Source: Nitrospirota bacterium (lineage in GTDB: Bacteria > Nitrospirota > Thermodesulfovibrionia > Thermodesulfovibrionales > JdFR-88). From it: a stretch of DNA of 23,949 nucleotides. Under the pieces are notes generated by a model, which worked only from the letters and a program-made list of their open reading frames with translations, was not told the origin of the DNA and searched no databases. Every line of letters begins with the position of its first letter. Position 1 is the first letter of the stretch. The DNA is taken from assembly GCA_021819985.1 (NCBI GenBank), contig JAKAEG010000006.1, positions 1-23,949 on the forward strand. The letters run 5' to 3'. The translations under genes and the position numbers were made by a program. Of this stretch, positions 13,344 to 19,659 are shown piece by piece.

Positions 13344-14399
13344 TCAGTGTCCGAAGAAACCGCGTCCCTTTCTGTCAGGAATATGATAAAGGACGATGCC
13401 CCTGTCTTCACAGAACTTCACGACGTCCTTGTCCTTGATGGAGCCGCTTGTGGCCACTATGGCCTTGATGCCAGCCTCCGCAAGCACCTCCACTCCGTCA
13501 GTGAACGGGAAGAAGCTGTCGCTTGAGGCCGAAGCGCCTTTTGCGTCGTGACCGGAATAAGAGACAAGATTAAGCGCGAGCTTTGAGCCGCGCACCCTCG
13601 CCTGCTGTCCCACACCGTTTGCTATGAGCTGGCCGTTCTTAATGACCGTTATCGTGTTGCTGTTGCTTGTATCTCCGATCGCCTTGGCTATCAGCATATC
13701 GTCTTCCTGCTGGCGCGTGGCCTGGCCGTATTTCTTCAGCTCCGGGTCTTTAAGATCGAGGATGTAAGTGTAATTGGGCTGGGCAAGAAAGCCGCCGCGC
13801 ACGTAGCGGTAGCGGGGCGAGGCATCGAGGCTCGAACGCCCCAGACCGGCAAGGGCCGGGTTTGCAAGCAGTCTGCATTTGTCTCCCTTGCGCTGGAAAA
13901 ACCCTGTGGCACTGGAATCGAATGACGGGGCGATTATGCCGTCCAGCGGTCTGCGCTGACCCTCCGGCATGCCATGGCTCACCAGAGCCTCCGCAACTTC
14001 CTCCGTTACCGGGTAGTTCACCATCACCAGGCCGCCGAAGATGGCAAGCGGGTCTCCCGTTATCATCTGCCGCGCGACCTCGGCCGGATTGCTGGCGGCA
14101 ACTGAGGCCCCGCAGGAGTTTCCGTGCTTTACGCCCATGGAAATCAGCGGCACGCTTCCGCGGTTCACCTCAAAAGACGCTGCCAAGTGCGTGACAGTCT
14201 GGAGCAGACGGTCCAGGTCGCAAAGGTTATTGTAGCTTGGCTCCGTCCCGGCCACGATCTGGAATTTCTCCAGGGCCAGGGGATCGTTCGAGCCGCTCTC
14301 GTAGAGCGCCGCCGGCACCTGGTACCCGTTCTCGCCGTATTTGCAGGTAAGGGCAAGCCTGCCCGAAAATTCCATCTCGTCCTTTGGTTTGTTTTCCAT
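13344..14399 (-). CDS. stand-alone AICAR transformylase (PurH C-terminal domain type)
   Basis: This 351-residue protein matches the AICAR formyltransferase half of PurH: KYGENGYQVPAALY (compare RYGENPHQ), VKHGNSCGAS with the catalytic Lys91-His92 pair, DPLAIFGGLVMVN, and SDSFFPFTDGVEVLAEAGIKA near the end. It should transfer a formyl group from 10-formyl-THF to AICAR in late purine synthesis. The IMP cyclohydrolase domain, which normally forms the first 200 residues or so of PurH, is absent, so another protein must close the ring. Several motifs deviate (KHGNSCG for KHANPCG, ATSGS for QPGGS, end GFFGH). GGAGGTG precedes the ATG. It stands alone between convergent moaC and a repeat-bearing gap. 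Confidence 0.88.
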   Translation of the reverse strand: MENKPKDEMEFSGRLALTCKYGENGYQVPAALYESGSNDPLALEKFQIVAGTEPSYNNLCDLDRLLQTVTHLAASFEVNRGSVPLISMGVKHGNSCGASVAASNPAEVARQMITGDPLAIFGGLVMVNYPVTEEVAEALVSHGMPEGQRRPLDGIIAPSFDSSATGFFQRKGDKCRLLANPALAGLGRSSLDASPRYRYVRGGFLAQPNYTYILDLKDPELKKYGQATRQQEDDMLIAKAIGDTSNSNTITVIKNGQLIANGVGQQARVRGSKLALNLVSYSGHDAKGASASSDSFFPFTDGVEVLAEAGIKAIVATSGSIKDKDVVKFCEDRGIVLYHIPDRKGRGFFGH

Positions 14400-14541
14400 C
14401 CTGAAACACCTCCTTGTTTTATGAATGCTGCATGTGAAAGATTATACATTCCCGGAGAAAATAGAGACAAGGATACTATCTGAGGCGGGCAGGAAGAGGC
14501 CCGAATTGAGGCTATGAATGATACTCAGCTAAAGGAATTGT

Positions 14542-14646
14542 CGGGTTACGCACTGCGCGCTAACCCTACCTACATATTTTAACCATCCGTTTCACGCTGT
14601 TTATTATAATTTTCATGTAGGTTGGGTTAGCGCAGCGTAACCCAAC
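14542..14646. repeat. inverted repeat with GGGTTACGC/GCGTAACCC arms
   Basis: A left arm at 14542-14575 and a right arm at 14614-14646 are imperfect reverse complements (the shared core reads ATGTAGG, then GGGTTAGCGC and GCGTAACCC). Each arm can also fold on itself. The 38-nt centre is AT-rich. It occupies the middle of the 310-bp gap between the AICAR transformylase and DUF4388 genes; I see no gene in the rest of that gap, which carries the Shine-Dalgarno and upstream region of the former. Confidence 0.7.
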
Positions 14647-14709
14647 AAACCCCTAGTCCGCTTTTCGCAACAAAATCTATTTAGTAACGGCAGACCAAAA
14701 AACAAAAAT

Positions 14710-16158
14710 TTAAAACTGTTTCAATCCCTCGATTGCCTTCCGGTTTTCGTGGTCCAGTACGAGGGATTTTTCAAACTGTCTTTTCGCCTCTTCGCCGCGC
14801 CCGGCCCTGAGGTATACATAACCAAGCTCCGCGTAGCAATCGCCGTCAAACGGCGTTATCCCTATGGCTTCGAACATCGCCCTTTCCGCTTCCTCCGGGG
14901 AAAAATCCCCGTCAGCGCCGCACAGGGCCATTGCAAGCCCTCTCCAGTTTTCCGGGTTTGAAGGGTCGCGCTTTACCGCTTCTCTTAAAGCCCCTATTGA
15001 ATCGGAAGGCGCCTTTTCGGCATTTTGGGCGTCGTCCGCTATTTCGAGGATGTTTTCAGAACGGACATCATCGTCCCCAGGCGTTTTTTCATTTTTATTT
15101 GTTTCAATTTCTGCCGCCCGATCGCCGGCATCAGGGCCTTCCTCCCGTTCCCGAATAAGCGACGTATAAGCTTGCTTGATGGAATCGAATATCTCCACAA
15201 GCTTGTCTCTCAGATGCTGTTCATCCGAATCGAATATCCTCTCCGGATGGAATTCTCTTGCAAGCCGGTAATAGTTCTTCTTTATTTCCGGCAGCGTGGC
15301 ATCCGCTTGCAATTCCAAAAGCTCATACGGGCTTATTCCGGGTAGTTTTTCATGCAAGGCCGCCGCTTTTGCCGCAAACGCGTCCCGCATGTCCGCAGCC
15401 GGGGAATCGACAAAAAGGACATCCAGGGAGATGTTTTCTGTTTCCATCTTCTTTTCGGTCAGTATGCCTATGGTCCAGAAGACATAAATTATCTTCATGG
15501 CCTCGAAGCTGTTGAACCAGGAGTCCTCTATGACCTGCTTTATCGTCCTTTGCCCGTCAACAAGCGAGAGTATCTTTTTGTCCTTCGGCGAGAACTGGAC
15601 GTTCTGAAAAAGCCGCATCGGGTCGTCGTTCAATTGCAGGACCGTCCATACGGGGGGAATCTCCTCCTTGATGCGGATCAGGTTGTCGATACGGCTTACC
15701 CCTTCGTATATAAGACTGCCCATGCTCATCTTCAGGGTTATTACCTCTTCGGGGATCTGGCCTTCCACAAACTCGTATTCGGCCCTGTCGTACTCGAAGA
15801 GGCTGTATATTATCTCCCGCACCTGGTATTTCACGGCCCAGAAAAGTTCTTTTGGAGTAATGTAACCAAGCTCAACGAGCACCGCGCCGTGCCTTTTGCC
15901 TGATTTTTTCATGACCTCAGTGGAATATTCGAACTGCTGAAGCGATATCTTGCCGGCCTTTACGAGCGAGACGCCAAGCCAGTCGTCATTGCTGTTTGAG
16001 GAGGCGAAAACAGCCTCGCCCTCTTTCAGGAATACCTTTTTGCAAACAACCCCGAATGAGACCGTAAGCGTGCCCGTCCGGCCCCATGTATTCAGGTATA
16101 CAAGGAGACTGGGAAAGGACACGTCCTGAAGAGTACCTTTAAAAGGCAGCTCGCTCAT
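14710..16158 (-). CDS. DUF4388, J-like and TPR multidomain protein
   Basis: This 482-residue soluble protein has three parts. Residues about 4-125 are a DUF4388/PatA-N type domain (FKGTLQDVSFPSLLVYLNTWGRTGTL). Residues about 276-335 resemble a J domain (SPYELLELQADATLPEIKKNYY, then LAREFHPERIF). Residues about 385-480 form TPR-like helices ending EEAKRQFEKSLVLDHENRKAIEGL. DUF4388 proteins are common in gliding and signalling bacteria, often in two-component or GTPase contexts. The J signature tripeptide is HPE (304-306) instead of HPD. A charged Asp/Glu-rich linker separates J and TPR parts. The ATG overlaps the upstream AMMECR1 stop (ATGA), so it is the last gene of that operon. Specific function unknown. 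Confidence 0.82.
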   Translation of the reverse strand: MSELPFKGTLQDVSFPSLLVYLNTWGRTGTLTVSFGVVCKKVFLKEGEAVFASSNSNDDWLGVSLVKAGKISLQQFEYSTEVMKKSGKRHGAVLVELGYITPKELFWAVKYQVREIIYSLFEYDRAEYEFVEGQIPEEVITLKMSMGSLIYEGVSRIDNLIRIKEEIPPVWTVLQLNDDPMRLFQNVQFSPKDKKILSLVDGQRTIKQVIEDSWFNSFEAMKIIYVFWTIGILTEKKMETENISLDVLFVDSPAADMRDAFAAKAAALHEKLPGISPYELLELQADATLPEIKKNYYRLAREFHPERIFDSDEQHLRDKLVEIFDSIKQAYTSLIREREEGPDAGDRAAEIETNKNEKTPGDDDVRSENILEIADDAQNAEKAPSDSIGALREAVKRDPSNPENWRGLAMALCGADGDFSPEEAERAMFEAIGITPFDGDCYAELGYVYLRAGRGEEAKRQFEKSLVLDHENRKAIEGLKQF

Positions 16159-16679
16159 GTATATCTTTTCACCTGGAACCGGTATATCTCTGTGTCCTCT
16201 TTTCCGGGCCCTGCGCCTTCCGCAATTATGCCTGCCTTGAGCATGGCTATTCTCACCTGCTCTTCCGCCGTGTCTATCCCTTCCAGGTCGGGCAGGAGAA
16301 TTCCTCTTCTGTCCTCTTGCACCACTATTACCCCGTATATTTTCGGGTCGAGCGCGGAAAGGGAATTTACTTTTTCAGGAGGACAAAGGACGTCTACCGA
16401 ATAATCCATTTGTTCCAGTTCATCTTCGGTGACCGGGAAAAAACGGGGGTCTTCAGTGGCGGAGGCTATGGCGTTTCTTATGGCCTCAAGCCCCGCGCAC
16501 CCGGTAACGGGCTCTATTGTGCCGATACAGCCCCTGAGTTCGCCTTTCTTTTTAAGACAGACAAAGACACCCGCCTGTCCGGCCAGTTCTTCGGAAAGCT
16601 CGCCGGTATCGGTAATGACCTTCCCCTCGTTCACATACAGCTCGACCGCTTTTTTTACAAGGGCCACTACCGGGTGCAT
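16155..16679 (-). CDS. AMMECR1-domain protein (AmmeMemoRadiSam system protein A type)
   Basis: The 174-residue protein has the AMMECR1 signature LRGCIGTIEP (residues 48-57), followed by AIRNAIASATEDPRFFPVTEDEL and VIVVQEDRRGILLPDLEGIDTAEEQ. In many bacteria AMMECR1 genes sit with a Memo-like gene and a radical-SAM gene (the AmmeMemoRadiSam set); those partners are not in this window. The biochemical role is unknown, although the conserved cysteine is suggestive. It begins 3 nt after the polyprenyl synthase stop and overlaps the DUF4388 gene. The only visible ribosome site, AAAGG, abuts the ATG, so translation probably depends on coupling. Confidence 0.9.
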   Translation of the reverse strand: MHPVVALVKKAVELYVNEGKVITDTGELSEELAGQAGVFVCLKKKGELRGCIGTIEPVTGCAGLEAIRNAIASATEDPRFFPVTEDELEQMDYSVDVLCPPEKVNSLSALDPKIYGVIVVQEDRRGILLPDLEGIDTAEEQVRIAMLKAGIIAEGAGPGKEDTEIYRFQVKRYT

Positions 16680-16682
16680 CCT

Positions 16683-17687
16683 TTAAAATTGCCTTTTCAG
16701 CGCATAATCGGCTAGCGTAAGGAGTTCGTGTTTCTCCGGGCAATCCCTCAGAACGTCCAGTTCCGCTTTGGCGTTTTCGAGGAACTGATGCGCCTTCTCG
16801 AGCGCGCCGTTTACCGCGTCATACTTACTGAATAATTCCAGCACTCTGCCAAGCCCCTCCTGGGTCGGGCCGTTTTCGAGTATATTTTTAATCTCGCTGC
16901 GCTCATTGGCGCCGGCCTCCTTAAGCAGATATATCATCGGGAGCGTTATCTTGCCCTCTTCGAGGTCCTTGCCCAGCTTCTTGCCGAACCCGCCTTCTGC
17001 CGGGCCCTTGCCGCCCGCCATGTAATCCAGGACGTCATCCGCCATTTGAAAGGTTATGCCTGCCTTAAGCCCGAACCGCGCCAAGGCCTCCTCCCATTCC
17101 GGCGGCACCCCTCCAAGCAGCCCGCCTATCCTGCAGGCGGTGGACATCAGCACGCCCGTTTTGCAGGAGATTATCCTTATGTAATCTTCCTCGCTCATGT
17201 TCACGTCGCCGGATTTTTCAAGCTGAAGGAGTTCCCCTTCGGTCATCGACGTTACGGCATTCGAAAGCGCCCCGATTACTCTTATGTCCCCGCAGGTCAC
17301 GGCCCGTTTCAGGGCATTGGCGTAAAGGAAATCGCCGACAAGCACCACGGCCTGATTGCCCCAGGTGACATGCGCCGTAGGCCTTCCTCTCCTTACCTCC
17401 GCCGTGTCCACTACATCATCATGCAGAAGAGAAGCCGTGTGGATCGATTCTATTACCCCGGCAAGCGAAATATGATCGGAACCCTTATAACCGCACAGCC
17501 TGGCGCTGACCAGCAGGAAGACGGGCCTCATGCGCTTGCCCCCGCCCTCTATCAGGTAACGCCCTATCAACGGGATAATGGCTACATCACTTGAGAAAAG
17601 CTCTCTAAGGCTTCCCTCCACCCGGACAAGATCGTTCTCATATGAGTCAAAAATCTTTTTTATGCCTTCTTCGACCTCTTTGATCAT
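16683..17687 (-). CDS. trans-polyprenyl diphosphate synthase
   Basis: This 334-residue protein has the two aspartate-rich motifs of all-trans prenyltransferases: the first (LLHDDVVD, Asp90 to Asp94) and the second (FQMADDVLDY, Asp217 to Asp221). GGGKRMRP at 48-55 binds the isopentenyl diphosphate. Small residues (Ala, Ser) four to six positions before the first motif favour long-chain products, so octaprenyl- or similar synthases for quinone side chains are the best guess. That would fit a quinone-linked respiratory lifestyle. The ATG overlaps the mtnA stop (ATGA). The exact chain length cannot be read from sequence. Confidence 0.92.
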   Translation of the reverse strand: MIKEVEEGIKKIFDSYENDLVRVEGSLRELFSSDVAIIPLIGRYLIEGGGKRMRPVFLLVSARLCGYKGSDHISLAGVIESIHTASLLHDDVVDTAEVRRGRPTAHVTWGNQAVVLVGDFLYANALKRAVTCGDIRVIGALSNAVTSMTEGELLQLEKSGDVNMSEEDYIRIISCKTGVLMSTACRIGGLLGGVPPEWEEALARFGLKAGITFQMADDVLDYMAGGKGPAEGGFGKKLGKDLEEGKITLPMIYLLKEAGANERSEIKNILENGPTQEGLGRVLELFSKYDAVNGALEKAHQFLENAKAELDVLRDCPEKHELLTLADYALKRQF

Positions 17688-18847
17688 GCTTTTCCCGGCG
17701 AGGGCTTTCTGTTTCCAGCCCGTTTCGTCTTTGCATGGCCGCCAGCGACAGCCGCCTTTTTCAATTTACCTGAGACAGTTTTTGTTTTTTTTATTTTTTG
17801 GGCTGGTTTATGACCGTGGGGAGACTCAGGCGCGATCTTCTCCAGCTGCCCGGGTTTGAAAACCCCAAGTTCCGTTATAATGGCGGTCACGTATTTGGCC
17901 GGGGTGACATCAAAGGCCATGTTCAAGGCGTTTACCCCGTGAGGGGCTATCCTTTTGCCCGCGATAGAGACCACCTCTTCAGGGTCTCTTTCCTCGATCG
18001 GTATCATGTCGCCTGACTCCATGGAAAAATCAATGCTGCTTAAAGGTGCCGCAACGTAAAAAGGTATACCATGTTCCTTGCACAGCACAGCAACCGTATA
18101 GGTCCCGATTTTATTGGCCACGTCTCCGTTTCTCGCGGTCCTGTCGGTGCCGACGATTGCAAGGTCGATCACACCCTTTCTCATGAGGGCGCCCGCGGAG
18201 TTATCCGTTATAAGCGTCATTGGTATTCCGGCTTCCTTCATCTCGAAAGCGGTGAGCCGTGCCCCCTGTAAAACAGGCCTGGTCTCATCCACTATGACAT
18301 GTATGTTCTTGCCCTGCTCCCTGGCTACGAACATGGCCGCGGTCGCCGTTCCATATCCGCCCGTGGCCAATGCGCCGGCATTGCAGTGGGTCAGTATTGT
18401 ATCTCCGTCTTTTATGAACTGAGCGCCCCAGGCGCCTATGGTCCTGTTTATCCTGATGTCCTCTTCCAGGATACTCCGGGCCTCCCGCCACAAAGCCTCT
18501 CTGGCCTCATTCACAGTCCCATTTTCCAGCGACAGTCTCGCTTTCATCCTGTCGACCGCCCATTTAAGATTTACCGCAGTCGGCCGGGTGGCAAGGAGTC
18601 CTTCATAAACCGGCCCCAGCGCGCGGAAAAGCGCTTCGATGCTGCCGGCCCTGGCCGCCTGTGCGCCCAGCGCCACCCCCATAGCCGCGGCTATGCCTAT
18701 GGCCGGGGCCCCTCTTATCTTAAGCTCCCTTATGCACCACGCGACATCCACCCATCTTTTACATTCGATGAGATCGACCTCGTGGGGAAGCCTGCTTTGA
18801 TCGAGGATATAGACCCTGCCCTCTTTTCGCTCTATTGCGTTAAGCAT
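17684..18847 (-). CDS. mtnA: methylthioribose-1-phosphate isomerase with basic tail
   Basis: This 387-residue protein has all MtnA landmarks: RGAPAIGIAAAMG (45-57), THCNAGALATGGYGTA with the active cysteine 155, DNSAGALM, and GTDRTARNGDVANKIGTY with the catalytic aspartate 235. MtnA isomerises 5-methylthioribose-1-phosphate to the ribulose form in methionine salvage, and some relatives act on other pentose-1-phosphates. The enzyme core ends near residue 343. The last 40 residues or so form a Lys/Ala/Pro-rich, histone-H1-like tail not typical of the family. There is no Shine-Dalgarno; a TTGCAA/TTTAAT promoter pair (18882-18887 and 18858-18863) leaves only 10 nt before the ATG. No other salvage gene is nearby. 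Confidence 0.93.
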   Translation of the reverse strand: MLNAIERKEGRVYILDQSRLPHEVDLIECKRWVDVAWCIRELKIRGAPAIGIAAAMGVALGAQAARAGSIEALFRALGPVYEGLLATRPTAVNLKWAVDRMKARLSLENGTVNEAREALWREARSILEEDIRINRTIGAWGAQFIKDGDTILTHCNAGALATGGYGTATAAMFVAREQGKNIHVIVDETRPVLQGARLTAFEMKEAGIPMTLITDNSAGALMRKGVIDLAIVGTDRTARNGDVANKIGTYTVAVLCKEHGIPFYVAAPLSSIDFSMESGDMIPIEERDPEEVVSIAGKRIAPHGVNALNMAFDVTPAKYVTAIITELGVFKPGQLEKIAPESPHGHKPAQKIKKTKTVSGKLKKAAVAGGHAKTKRAGNRKPSPGKA

Positions 18848-18857
18848 ATCTGCTCAT

Positions 18858-18887
18858 ATTAAACCAGCCATTGTAACAATTTTGCAA
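18858..18887 (-). promoter_or_regulatory. candidate promoter of the mtnA operon
   Basis: On the minus strand TTGCAA (18882-18887) and TTTAAT (18858-18863) are spaced 18 nt. The -10 ends 10 nt before the mtnA ATG, so the leader would be only a few bases long. Confidence 0.4.
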
Positions 18888-18922
18888 CCTGCCTGAAAGC
18901 CTGGGGTGAAAGCCACCGCCCC

Positions 18923-19396
18923 TTACCTCAGGCCAAGTTTTTTCAGCAGAATGCCCGAATATTTATTGAGGGAATTCCCCCTGGAAAGAAATGGGAAAAC
19001 CGGTTTTTTACGGAGGCCTGCGGATTCCAGGAGTTCCACTATTTCAGGAAGCTGCTGAATGGCAACTCCTTTACGGAGCACATCTACGGCATCCTTTTTC
19101 CGCCCGGCCATTAAATAAAGCTTTCCCAAATTGAGATAGATAATCGCTTCTTCGGGGGCTTGGCCCACGATCTCTTCAGAGGACCTGATCGCGGTTGCCA
19201 ACTGTCCTCTTTCAGTTGCGGAAAGCAGGGCCAGATAGGACCTGCACAGCGGGTTAGAGCTATCCAGTTCACAGGATTTTTCGAAGCTCGCGAGGGCGGA
19301 AAGCACCTCGCCTTTTCTGAACAGTTCCTCCCCTTTTTCGAAAAACTCTCTTGCCGTACTCATCAAGGTGTAAAAAAAATCTCCCCTAACGGCCAT
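18923..19396 (-). CDS. small TPR-repeat protein
   Basis: This 157-residue protein contains TPR-like helical pairs: FEKGEELFRKGEVLSALASFEKSCELDSSNP, then AIIYLNLGKLYLMAGRKKDAVDVLRKGVAI. It ends with a basic KYSGILLKKLGLR segment. There is no signal peptide or membrane segment, so it is probably a cytoplasmic scaffold. The start is uncertain: ATG at 19396 gives an extra MAVRGDFFYTL, whereas ATG at 19363 begins exactly at the TPR region; neither has a good Shine-Dalgarno. It is separated by 75 nt from mtnA and could belong to the same transcription unit. No specific function can be named. Confidence 0.7.
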   Translation of the reverse strand: MAVRGDFFYTLMSTAREFFEKGEELFRKGEVLSALASFEKSCELDSSNPLCRSYLALLSATERGQLATAIRSSEEIVGQAPEEAIIYLNLGKLYLMAGRKKDAVDVLRKGVAIQQLPEIVELLESAGLRKKPVFPFLSRGNSLNKYSGILLKKLGLR

Positions 19397-19510
19397 TTTG
19401 CCCGAATTGGCGCCTATCCGCCTTTTGACGAGATTTTACCAAAAGAATAAAAATATTGCCCGCTTATAAACGGAACTCGGAATAGGTATTTATGGATATC
19501 GGTCTTTTTT

Positions 19511-19641
19511 CGTCATGCCCGAGGACCTTAATCGGGCATCCATTTCAACTTGGCCAGTCTTTATCAAAATAAAATCGGGCGCTAAAGACGTGCGGGAATG
19601 ACGACATAGGATGTTCAGACTATTTTGAGACGATTAATAAG
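19511..19641 (-). repeat. 131-bp dispersed repeat, copy 2 (inverted)
   Basis: This is the inverted partner of 9958-10088, with three mismatches in 131 bp. It lies immediately beyond the uvrA stop. The outer inverted arm seen on the right of copy 1 is not recognisable here. At its end a 23-nt unit (19618-19640) is followed by a degenerate tandem copy (19641-19663) that overlaps the uvrA stop. It occupies most of the gap between uvrA and the TPR gene; nothing else is seen there. Confidence 0.85.
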
Positions 19642-19659
19642 ACTATTTTAAGATTATTA

